From the NCBI GenBank assembly GCA_023014335.1, contig JAECYW010000002.1:1116001-1180000 (forward strand): 64,000 nucleotides of DNA, read 5' to 3'. The position numbers and the translations under genes were made by a program. Under the pieces are notes generated by a model that was not told where the DNA came from, searched no databases, and was given only the letters and a program-made list of their open reading frames with translations. The number at the start of each line of letters is the position of its first letter. The first letter of the stretch is position 1. The stretch is from Galerina marginata (Eukaryota > Basidiomycota > Agaricomycetes > Agaricales > Galerinaceae). Below, piece by piece: positions 47,290 through 56,940 of this stretch.

Positions 47290-49433
47290 ATGACTAGCGC
47301 TCCTGGGACTATCCAGGCAACCACCCCCAAACGTCTCTCCAAGATGCCCTCGAACAACCCTCTCAACGTGCACGATCTCCTCAACTTCAGTCTTCCCCCA
47401 AGGCAGACACGGCCCTTGACGAGCTTGCCCAGGAGGAGCAGGAAGACTGGCACAGCGCAGGGTGTGTGGAACAAGGAACGTACGTAGGCCTTATCTGCTT
47501 CAATTTGCATCTCCCTGTTAATCTTACACTGCACCTAGGCTTTGTAAATGCTCAATATCGATTCGTCATGAATCCATCAGGAGATTACACTGTGCATTTT
47601 GCAGACCCGGATATGCAAGTATCGACTTATTTTTATCCGATCGCTGTCTAACGATTATTTGGGGCATAGCTTCTTCCAATGGCAGGATATTCTACAGGTT
47701 ATAATACCTCGTTCATCGGCCCTGGCGACTGCCGCAGCTACTGGGGAGCTGTATGCCCAGGATGAGGGCTATACGACGTGTCCCGATTTGTCTCTCACCT
47801 CCAACAGCACCCCGCATGACCAAGTGCGGACATGTCAGTATCCGTCACCGATTTCTTTACGTTAAACAATTCTAACTCGACATAGGTCTTTTGCTACCCA
47901 TGCATCCTGCACTATCTAAGTACGTCAACGAACAAGTGGGCGCGCTGTCCAATTTGCTTTGATTCTGTCAACGAGAGACAACTGAAGTGCGTCAAGTGGT
48001 ATGATGGCCCCATTCCTTCCGAAAGAGCTACAGACGGTGGAGACGGGGAAGGACCTTCGACATCTTCGACATTAGACAATGTATTCGACACCGCTTCTCC
48101 TCGCGCAGGATCCTCACTGCGTATGAGACTCGTTCAACGACCACAGATCACAACACTAGCCCTTCCCCGCTCCCACACCTGGCCATCTGACCTTCTTCCT
48201 CCTCACCAGGCCCCCTTCCACTTTGTCCATGATGTCTTCAGTTTCGCAAAATTTATGCTTGCCACCCCAGCATACCTTATCGCCAACCTTACACAAGATC
48301 TGGACGAGCTGGCAGCCGAACGGCGTACTCTAACGGGCATGAACGACACTCTGGGTGTCATGTTCATTGAAGGTGCTGATCATAAGGTTCGAGAACAGAT
48401 TGCCAAAGCCAGTGCTTTAGAGACACCTGCTCTCAAAGAACAAATAGAGAAAGCTCAACGCGAGCAGCAGGAGATTAATGACCGGGTCGCTTTCCATGCC
48501 CGGAGAAAGAAGGCAGAGGAGGACACATACGGGTCACCAGCACTTCCTGATGCCCCGCATGAATTCCTTGCCTCTCGTTCAGGTGGGTTCCACACACCGA
48601 CGTCATCAGTACAACCGTCACCGGAAAGCAACTCCCGTCCTCCTTCCCAGAGTCGCAACCAACCGCGCCAGCGACGAAACCTAAATCCCCCTCCGCCCTC
48701 CACATCGACATATTACTACTATCAAGCTGCCTCTGGTCTTCCACTATTCCTCCATCCCCTAGACATCAGAATTCTGCTGTCCCACTTCAACAGCTATTCC
48801 TCCTTCCCAGATACCATTACCGTTCGCGTAGAGTCCGTTTCGGAAGGCACGGTAAACGACGACCTGCGTAAACGGTGCAAGTACCTTGGACACATGCCCG
48901 AAGGCGCAGATGTGGTCTTCGTCGAAGCAGATTTGGAAGGCGTGGTAGGCGCTGAGGGCTTGAAGAACTTTGAAGGCCCACTGAAAATGCGCACGACGAG
49001 GAGAAAGGAGAAGGGCAGGAAGGAAGACCGCGCGAAGGTGCGCGCGGAGGAGAGGGAGCGAGAGAACCTGAATACTGGCGTACCGTCACGGTCGTCGGCT
49101 GCGGAGGCTATCTTCATCTCCGACCTACCCCGGGAGGACTTCTCTGCTCTTGGTGACGTCCCCGTGGAAGCGCAGTCGTCATCACCGCCTGTTCAAGCAA
49201 CTCCCGGTGCTTGGGGTGCGCGTAGCTTTGCGTCTGCTTTGCACTCGTCTTCCCCCGGCCGTCCGGCTGTTAGCTCACAGCTGTCGACGGCAGCGCAACA
49301 CGCAGAAGATGAATGGGACATAGATGTTGCCTGGCACGAACTCGAGCAACGGAATGGGGGTGGCGGCCGTAGGAAGCGCGCCAACAAGCTTGTCGTACTA
49401 GGGAGTGGAGGCGGCGGTGCTCGTAGACGATGA
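47290..49433 (+). CDS. RNF10-type RING finger E3 ubiquitin ligase
   Basis: RNF10 (Mag2 in yeast) is a RING E3 that marks ribosomal proteins of stalled 40S subunits. The N-terminal exon has PSNNPLNVHDLLNFSLPPRQ and RRSRKTGTAQGVWNKERF. After the first intron come VNAQYRFVMNPSGDYTVHF and FFQWQDILQVI. The RING then reads CPICLSPPTAPRMTKCGHVF, CYPCILHYLSTSTNKWARCP and ICFDSVNERQLKCVKWYDG, a C3HC4 pattern. The frame needs one base removed at 47783-47786, inside the first Cys pair. A large last exon contains PFHFVHDVFSFAKFMLATPA, PLFLHPLDIRILLSHF, a stretch of KRKEK-like basic residues, and ends KLVVLGSGGGGARRR at 49433. Start at 47290 gives MTSAPGTIQATT. Length is about 640 residues. Confidence 0.88.
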
Positions 49434-50227
49434 CGATTTGTTGTCCTGAATCTGGGCTTCTTGGATTCAAACTGACTATTCTTATTCTCTCTTATCCCGT
49501 CATGGCGTCGACCTGTTTCGTGTACAACATTAAATTGTAGATATTTACAAATGGCCCTAGGTCCTCCAAACGCATAACCCATGTCCATTTTCAAGAGTCA
49601 CTTAAATAGCAAACCACATCGCATATCCAGCCATTTCATTTCCCAGTGTAGCACCAGTATAACAAAGCACATATAATATATTTATATCGTCTGCTGGGGA
49701 AAGGGCAGATAATAGGTTTTCTGTATCTGGCTTCGTCAGCTGTTGTCCCAATCCGAGGTGACCGCAGTGACCGCTTATTTCCTGTATACGTGGTCGGTTG
49801 TGCCGGAGAGTGTTTCTGCAGTGAGACGTGTAATGAATAGAGAAGGAAAAAAATAATATGAAGGACAACTGCTACGACGCAAAAAAGGGACTGAACCCGT
49901 ACAAGCAAATAAGATAGAATGGATACAACATATACACAAAACATGTATGCAAGATGCGAGCCTCTGAAATAGTTTTTTCGGGATCACTCTTTGGGATATA
50001 CGCAATGGAAGAGGTATTGCTCATGTGCGATGTGTAAATGAGAAATGCACGTTGTCTCCATGTAAATTAAACCGCGGGATGGGAAAGAGCTGAAAATTGA
50101 AAAAGGGCATAGCTTGTCGTAAGCAGTAGGGTAATATTGTCGTCATGATATGGATAGGGTCAAAGGCCGTGATGAGAGGCACGGCACAAATGTCTGTGGA
50201 TTTTGCAGTGCAGTAATGGGGGCCATT
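49434..50227. other. Convergent intergenic region
   Basis: 3' flanks of RNF10 (plus) and SHO1 (minus). Small frames on the minus strand at 49602-50005 have no motif. No gene seen. Confidence 0.45.
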
Positions 50228-51476
50228 TTAGATAACATGAAGATAGTTAGATGGTGCAACTGCGGAGGATGGCAGATGCATGTCAGCAAACGGCAGATAC
50301 GACTGTGGGGTGAAGAACGCACTTCCTGATGTCCCATCCGCCTTCCTTGCCTGCCACCACTTTCCTTGTTTATCCACGATGTCGAGGATCTCTCCTTTCG
50401 TGAATGAAATTTCATTTGGATCTTCGGGATTGGCAGTGTCTATAAACAAGATGTTAGATACCGGTGACGAGCAACGAAGTAACATAATGATGTACAAGCG
50501 TAGAGGGCCTTAGCTTTGTACAAGTAAGATTCTGATGATTGTTGTTGAGGTGGTTCGTTATTTGATCCCGCATTCGAGTTATTCCCGGCGCCAATTCCAG
50601 CCATGAGCGGCGAGCTGGGGCCGTTGTCAGCACCGCCGATGGACCCTGGTCCTCCTGTGCTGGTTTGGTTATGAATGCTACCTGGACCGCCTGTTCCGCC
50701 CATACTCCTTGTGACATTGTCGTTGAGACTGCCACCGAAACTGTTCTGGCTCCTAACGCCAACAGGGTTGGGACTGCCGTATGCACCGCCGCCCAATTTG
50801 GCATCATAGCCATCGTTGGAGCCGATACCGCCTCCAGAGGCGTAGTTGGTGGGATATCCATTGCCGGATTGCATGTTGTGCATCGATGACTGACGTGTTC
50901 GGCGACGACGCGAAGGCGGGGTGAGCCCGCCTGTTCCGAGCATGTTGAAGATGTGGAGAGCGAGCGAGTCCTCTTCCGACGTGAAATAAAGCACCCAGAG
51001 GATGTCGACAATTGAGAGGATGAGCCAACCGGCGCTCATTGCGTTGAGTGCACTGTTGGGGACGAAGATGCCTTGGGTGACGCCATCTACGGCAAAGACA
51101 ATGGCGACTGCGCCGAAGACGGAAATTTGGAAAACGATGCATGGATATTGAGTCGGTTGCGAGGGTATAGAGGACGCCAAGGATGAGGAATAGTTGAAGG
51201 AAGATGGCGAACCATAGCGACCCTACTGCTCCTCTACCACCTAACAAAGTCGGTTCAAACACAGTCCATCTCGATACAACATGAAACTCACCGTCGGAGG
51301 TGACAATACATTGCGAAATGAATGCGGTGAACCAGCCGGCCTGCGATTATCAATGTCAAAATTTTATGTTGGAAAAGGAGAACGGAGCATACGAAAGCTA
51401 GAAAACTGGTGAAAAGGAAGAGATAGTGGGTGAGTATTGGGGTGAAGTCGAGACCTTCGTTTCCGCGGGGAGGCAT
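50228..51476 (-). CDS. SHO1: SHO1 osmosensor
   Basis: SHO1 is the plasma-membrane scaffold that recruits Pbs2 to one branch of the HOG osmotic-stress pathway. It starts [20 protein letters not shown] and has four predicted TM segments: [51 protein letters not shown] and [20 protein letters not shown] short motif [20 protein letters not shown] follows, then a Gly/Ser/Asn-rich linker. The C-terminal SH3 has [43 protein letters not shown] and [11 protein letters not shown] small intron with GTGCGT donor separates the last exon. The frame needs one base removed in an AAAA (coding TTTT) run at 51131-51134, between MHRF and QISVFG. About 330 residues, normal for the family. Confidence 0.92.
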
Positions 51477-51774
51477 AGTTGAGGGAGCGAAGGAGAGAGA
51501 GTACGGACAACCGCAAAAAGGACAAGTTTGGGAAGGCGGTGTGACATCCACGCACTTTCGCACGCCCCGGGGCGTTCAACTACTCATTGCTCTGCCCGCA
51601 GTGACCGCTCACGTCTACCTCCAGCTACGAATGGACTCCTTTGTTCCTTTCGGCCATCTGTTCAAGCAGAATATGCCATTTCTGCGTCGCAACAGCATTG
51701 TTAAGCTCCTTAGCTCAGATCTACGTCACGTCGTCGACGGGACCCAAATTTAGCCTCGCCTCTCTCACCTCTTC

Positions 51775-52519
51775 ATGTCCACATGTCAGAGCTCAGCGCT
51801 CAGCATCAACGATATTCGCTCAACAGCCCAGGCGGCTATTTCAATCTTAGCTGCAGCCGGAATAGTGAGCTGCCTTGTCGGAAGCGCTGCAGGTTCAGAA
51901 CACGGAATTAGCAGGACACCCAATGTAAGCCCGACAATACAAATGAATTTATCTGCTCATTAGACTGTTTCTAGGATGTTGATATATTGGCGCTTTCCGA
52001 GACAATAACCCAAGCTGAACTGAAAAGCCTGCTGGTTTCCAAATGCTCTCGTTTCTCTCTCTCGAAGCCGGAATCAAATCCTTCACGCGTCCTACTTCAT
52101 TCTAAAATACAGCATACCAGCGCCCCAATTGATGTTCTGCCACGTTGACATATTTCTCCCTGGAATGATACATCTCCCCCCTATACCTCACGACCGCATC
52201 GTTTACTCCTCACAAACTGTCCCTTCCTGTCATGCCTTTCTTCCCAATTTTGCTTCACAAAGTCCAAGCCTGGATTGCTCATCGTGATTCCCCAAAAGAA
52301 CGGGCTCGAATCAAACAATCCAATGATGTCCAAGACATCCGAGAACTTTTGAAGCTTGCTGTCAGCGCCCACAATGTGAAACTGGGAGAACAGACATGGC
52401 TTCCTCCTTGGTTTTTACAGGAGGCAGCTGAAGGAGTCTCCGAATATATTACATCGCACCCCGAAACAGCCGATTCTTGGACGAAGGTCGGTTTTTTCAT
52501 AGAAAATAGTTGTCATTGA
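51775..52519 (+). pseudogene. Nucleotidyltransferase-like family gene, frame broken
   Basis: This is an intact-looking but frame-interrupted member of a mushroom family with a nucleotidyltransferase-like fold. Exon 1 has AAISILAAAGIVSCLVGSAA and GISRTPN, then after an intron (about 51925-51975) DVDILALSETITQAELKSLL. The RTPNDVD motif is the family hallmark. Later segments read HVDIFLPGMIHLPPIPHDR and VMPFFPILLHKVQAWIAHRD, then NDVQDIRELLKLAVSAHNVK and WLPPWF before TGA at 52519. To join them, frame changes are needed near 52085-52100 and 52214-52230. It may be a decaying gene or may carry sequence errors. No function is known for this family. It is convergent with GNAT1. Confidence 0.6.
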
Positions 52520-52537
52520 TGGAGCGATGCACTATAT

Positions 52538-53396
52538 TCATCCTTGGTGCGACTCATGTTTCCATTCCAACAAATGCAATCCTCGAACTCTACCCTTCGC
52601 TTCGAAGTGCTCCTCGAATGTGGCAATCAACTTGAAGCCGTTCTTCTGAAATACCCTCACACTACCTTCATTGTTCGCTGAACGCAGTTACCCACATGTG
52701 GCGTACTGCCATTCGTGGAATGCCCCACTCATGAAGAACCGTGTCGACAGCGTCCGTCATGATACCCTTACGATGATGCGAAGGTGCCAGGAAATCTGGA
52801 GACATTACAGCTCAAATTAGGGAACCGCATCAATTCAACAATTGTATGAAAACATACCTCCCATGCTCCAGAGAATACTTGGGTCGCCAACCGGGATCTT
52901 GTTATTCTCTTCCTCTCGTCTTTGCTTATTTTCCCAGTCTACTCCGTCTGGTCCCATAAGCTCTCCATGCAAGCATCGAATAAGAGCAACGTCCCCAATG
53001 AAGACGTCCGTCCCATCCTCTTTCACTTCCCGGATATACCGCACGGGGCAATGTCCCTACAATGATAGGTGTAGGGTTATCCTTAGCTTCCTCCAGTTGC
53101 CTGAGTACCTGATCTGAATCAGGCTTTATGTGTGCGATGAACGTTTTGGCGTGATCTAAATGTTGGAATCAACGCCAATTTATGAACCGTTGGCGTAACC
53201 CCTTACCTAGGATGTAGGGATATGGCGGCCCCGATAACCAGTCACATACTCGTGGATCGTTCATCAGCGGGATAAAAGCTGGAGCATCTTCCTCTCGAGG
53301 GGGTGTCAGAATGATGTTCTTGTGTTTTCGCAGACGGAGAAATGGTTCCCCTGTCTTTGGGTTTACCTCGAGAGGATGTAGCTGAGGATTGCTCAT
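52538..53396 (-). CDS. GNAT N-acetyltransferase 1 of a tandem array
   Basis: First, and most downstream, of four related GNAT family genes. It starts MSNPQLHPLEVNPKTGEPFL with RLRKHKNIILTPPREEDAPA, FIPLMNDPRVCDWLSGPPY and PVRYIREVKEDGTDVFIGDV. After an intron the acetyl-CoA-binding part has FLAPSHHRKGIMTDAVDTVL and RVFQKNGFKLIATFEEHF, ending in LLEWKHESHQG before TGA 52538. One extra base at about 52673-52685 breaks the frame between RHMWVTAF and NNEGSVRVF. The GNAT Q/RxxGxG/A motif is replaced by SHHRKGIMT, where GKGIMT or RKGIMT fits the P-loop position. The substrate is unknown; related proteins acetylate small molecules or peptide amino ends. Confidence 0.75.
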
Positions 53397-53693
53397 ATGA
53401 AGTAAAGGTGTTGGCGGGGATTGGATGGCAGCTCTCAAGAATTTTTTAATTCAGATTCCTGGAAGCCCGGAGAGTTCGTGCGTGAGTCCTTTCGAACTAT
53501 ATATGACTTGATGGATGATCATGTGGTCATTGATGCCCTTTCGATTCCAACAATCCAGCTTCGTTCGACGTATTCAAAATACGTTTCGATATCACGTACA
53601 TAGGTACCTATGTCGACAGAGCAGCTAGTACGCTGCGTTCTGGCGACCAAGAAAAGCACATCAAACGTCCAACTTTCGCCTGTCTTCATGGTC

Positions 53694-54547
53694 CTACACT
53701 TCGCTCTCCTTGAACCTCCATTCGAGGACATGCATACCCCTCATTTTGTCCCGAATTACCGAATGCTCCTCGATAGTCCGCAACATGACGAACCCATTTT
53801 TTTCGAATACTTTTACGCTGCCGTGATTTCCGATAAATGCACCTGTGAGCACATGGTGAACGTTCATGCGAGGAATGGCCCATTCGTGGAGAAGTGTGTC
53901 GATTGCATCTGTCATTATGCCCTTTCCGTGATGGCTCGGAATAAGGTAATCTACGGAATACGGCCCAGTCGGTCAATTCAGCCATGAGCAAAAAGTAGGC
54001 GCATACCTCCAAAGCTCCAGACTATACTTGGGTCGCCAACTGCAAGTTCCTTGTTGGCGGCGTCTTTCTCGGCCTTGTGTTCCCAGTCGATGCTGTCCGT
54101 GTCCATCAATTCTGCATGCATGCACCGGTCTATAGAGAGATTTCCGAGGAATATATCGGTACCATCTTCCTGGACCTCTCGAATGTAGCTAATAGGCGCT
54201 CTGTCGACAACCTTCAACGTATCCGACCCTTGCGCTTCATTCAGCTCTTTAAGAGCGGCCTCGTGTCCTGGTTTGTTCTCTCGAATCCAATCCTCTCCGT
54301 CTTCTGCAGCCTCTGTTAGTCTTTCTTTCAAGCTGTCGGGGAACCAAAAAAAATTACTGAGGGTGTACGGAAACGGCGTCCTCATCAACCACTCATAGAC
54401 GCGCGGATCATTGAAGACGGGTACAAAATTTGGTGCATCTTCCTGACGCATCGGCGTTATGACGATGTTCTTGTGCTTTCGCAGCCGTAAAAACGGCTCC
54501 TGCGTTTGCGGGTTGATTTCGAGAGGGTAAAGTTGGTTGGGAGTCAT
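53694..54547 (-). CDS. GNAT N-acetyltransferase 2, intact member
   Basis: The one array member whose frame is fully open. Exon 1 (54547 to about 54008) reads MTPNQLYPLEINPQTQEPFL, RLRKHKNIVITPMRQEDAPN, VFNDPRVYEWLMRTPFPYTL and ISYIREVQEDGTDIFLGNLS, ending GDPSIVWSFGG. A 60-65 nt intron precedes exon 2 (about 53955-53694): DYLIPSHHGKGIMTDAIDTL, WAIPRMNVHHVLTGAF, NHGSVKVFEKNGF and GMHVLEWRFKESEV. The SHHGKGIMTDAID segment is the acetyl-CoA-binding loop and NxGSVxVFEKNGF the usual GNAT motif B. About 260 residues. Function by family: transfer of acetyl from acetyl-CoA to an amine, acceptor unknown. Confidence 0.82.
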
Positions 54548-54824
54548 GATGCGGTTCAGTGATCTCCCTGGTCGTAAAAGTCCATGGCTTTTATCTTGAT
54601 TGGACAGCCAGTGATTTCGAAATGACTCGACTTTTCATGAGGTAGCCATCTAAAAGTTTGCGCATGCAATTTCTTGGGTTGCCCGATGCAACCGGAAGTG
54701 TGTAAAGTGTCTATTCTCCTTTCCCCACCGATGATGCCACTAAATTTACTTGACAGATAATTATGAGTTCGCCGGCGCGGTGTATTTCAACGTGTTTCCA
54801 AGGTTATGCAGCAACGTTAACACA

Positions 54825-55672
54825 TCACGCATTTAGGCACCATTCCATAACCTCCAAGTCCCTCATCTCTCCTCGTACTTCACGATAGCCATTGACCACC
54901 CGAAGGGAATGAAACCCGTTCTTCTCAAAAACTCTGACACTGCCCGCATTTCCGTCGAAAATGCCGACCAGGAGCCTACGAACTCCCATTCGCGAGACAG
55001 CCCAGTCATGGAGGATAGTGTCAATGACATCCGTCATGATACCTTGTCCATGATGGCTTGGCGCAAGGAAATCTACGGACCATCTCATTAGCCGCCCAGT
55101 ACTGTGCTCGACGGGAAGACTACCTTACTCCCAAGACTCCAAAGTATGGTTGGATCACCCAACTGTTTACCCTCGTTCTCAGCCTCGTTCTTTTCTTTGT
55201 TGTCCCAGTCTATGGTATCGGTGTTCATCAACTCCCCGTATGAGCATCTTCCGACTCGAATGTCTCCTATGAATTTTTCGGAACCATCTTCCTGCACTTC
55301 GCGTATCGAGCTGACCGGACACGAGTTCACGAGTTTATGCGGCTCTGAAAGATTTGCGCCTTCTAGTTCCTGGAGAGCCGCTTCGGAACGCTTTATTGCT
55401 CTTTGTAAGGTAGCCTCAGCGTGCTCTGACGATATATTCTGCTCTGTTGACCTTCTGAATGGAAATATATGTGCGTACCTTGATGATACGGGCTGGGGGT
55501 ACTTGCTAGCCAGTGATATACTCTTGGATCAGCCCATATTCTCGATGAACCCGGCCGTATCTTCCCATCGTGGAGGAGTGAGGATCACGTTTTTATGCCT
55601 CCTCAGGCGTAGAAACACCTCATTTGTGGTGGCATTTATCTCGAGCGGGTGCAACTTATTGGCATGAGCCAT
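54825..55672 (-). CDS. GNAT N-acetyltransferase 3, one frame break
   Basis: Third array copy. It starts MAHANKLHPLEINATTNEVF and has LRRHKNVILTPPRWEDTAGF. One extra base in a CCC (coding GGG) run at 55533-55535 moves the frame between IENM and ADPRVYHWLASTPSPY. After an intron the second exon reads SSIREVQEDGSEKFIGDIRV, CSYGELMNTDTIDWDNKEKN and LGDPTILWSLG. The third gives DFLAPSHHGQGIMTDVIDTI, WAVSRMGVRRLLVGIF, NAGSVRVFEKNGFHSL and LEVMEWCLNA to the stop at 54825. The acetyl-CoA loop SHHGQGIMT has the classic QG pattern. If the one-base shift is a sequence error, the gene is intact. Confidence 0.75.
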
Positions 55673-55715
55673 GATAAGAGACTACAGACGCGCACGTTAT
55701 CAATGTTGACCGGCC

Positions 55716-56568
55716 TCAATAGATATCTCGTCGTTTGTGACTTGATCTGCGATCCGAATCGCCGGAGAAGTTCGATGGGAATAGTTCAAAGCTTATTTCC
55801 TCACAAACCCAATCGAATTTCCAGACACCACAGATGTATAATGTCCGAAGGCAAAGCTGGAACGTTCCCAGTAACTTCCACTCGAAAACGTGCATTCCTC
55901 TCGTTTTACCTCTAACTATCGAGTATTCCAATGGTGGGGGCCATGTTGAAACCGTTTTTCTCGAATACCCTGACGCTGCCGTGATTTCCTATGAAGGCGC
56001 CTACTAGCACATGCCGAACATTCATGCGGGGGATGGTCCAATCGTGGAGAATTGTGTCGATCGCGTCTGTCAATGTCATAATGCGCCGTCTGTGATGGCT
56101 CAGAGCAAGGTAGTCTATGGAACACGCGGCAGTTAGTTCAGCTGCGAATAGAAACAAGGTGCGTATTACCCCCAATACTCCAGATGATTTTAGGGTCGCC
56201 GACGTCCAGTTTAGCACCAACGTTCCCTGCACAAATGTCGGTGCCAATTAATTTTGCGTCGAAACATTGACGTCAAGACATCCGAGGAATATTTCAGTGT
56301 TATCGTCTTGCAACTTTCGAATGAAGCAAACAGGCGCTCCGTCGACAAATTTCAACCGTCTGAGCCTTGCGCGTCTTTTAATTCTTGGAGTATGGCATCA
56401 GATTCTGGCTTCGCGAAAGGAAGCCAATCCTCTGCATCTTCTGGAATCAGAATCTGAAGTTGTCATGAGACTTTTCAAAATGACGTTCTTTTGTTTTCGC
56501 AGCCGCAAGAGCGGCTCCTGCGTTTTCAACTTGTCGACTTCGAGAGGCTAGAGTTGATTAGGAATCAT
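55716..56568 (-). pseudogene. GNAT N-acetyltransferase 4, decayed copy
   Basis: Fourth, most upstream copy of the array, clearly degenerate. From ATG 56568 it reads MIPNQL followed by TAG where the others have a Tyr or His codon, then PLEVDKLKTQEPLLRLRKQK and NVIL. About 40 residues that in the other copies follow NVIxTP are missing; the sequence jumps to EDAEDWLPFAKPESDAILQE. The conserved HGELMNTDSIDWEHK part is also missing before KLDVGDPKIIWSIGG. Exon 2 keeps DYLALSHHRRRIMTLTDAI (a two-codon insertion after IMT), HVLVGAFIGNHGSVRVFEKN and GMHVFEWK. Premature stop, two deletions and frame shifts together make this a pseudogene and not just a sequencing artefact. Confidence 0.78.
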
Positions 56569-56940
56569 TTGTCACCACTTTCTGAAAAGTTGTTTCGGTT
56601 TTTATTGAATCGAAAAACGAAAATAACTCGAATTACTGACTCGAAGCCCTAGATTGACTGTTTGAACTGGACTTCGAGTCAATGATATGATCGGGCCGGG
56701 AAATCGGCCTAGATCCGGGGACCGGACAGACTAATTTAAAAGAGTCACCTGACTCAATTTTTTGACCTACCCTCACGCAGATCGATAAGACAAGAATTTG
56801 TCAACCTCGAAACCTTATCCCCCTCGTCAACAGTTAACGTGCTTGCACCCTCTGTTCAAAAGCAATCTCCACCACCGAGATTGTTGTACCCTACCAAACC
56901 TCTTTTTTTCTTATCTGCACCCTCATAACAGCTAGACACC
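56569..56940 (+). promoter_or_regulatory. Upstream region of elongation factor 2
   Basis: Region between the decayed GNAT copy and EF2, a highly expressed gene. It contains pyrimidine-rich tracts (56889-56920) directly before the start, a feature common in strongly expressed fungal ribosomal and translation genes. The ATG sits in the good context CACCATGG. No clear TATA box was found; TTTAAAAGAG at 56735 is a weak candidate. Confidence 0.4.

Noticed and set aside
52538..56568. Possible defence or toxin-related gene island
   Set aside because: GNAT proteins can be toxins in bacteria, but these are eukaryotic, intron-containing, duplicated copies with no antitoxin partner.
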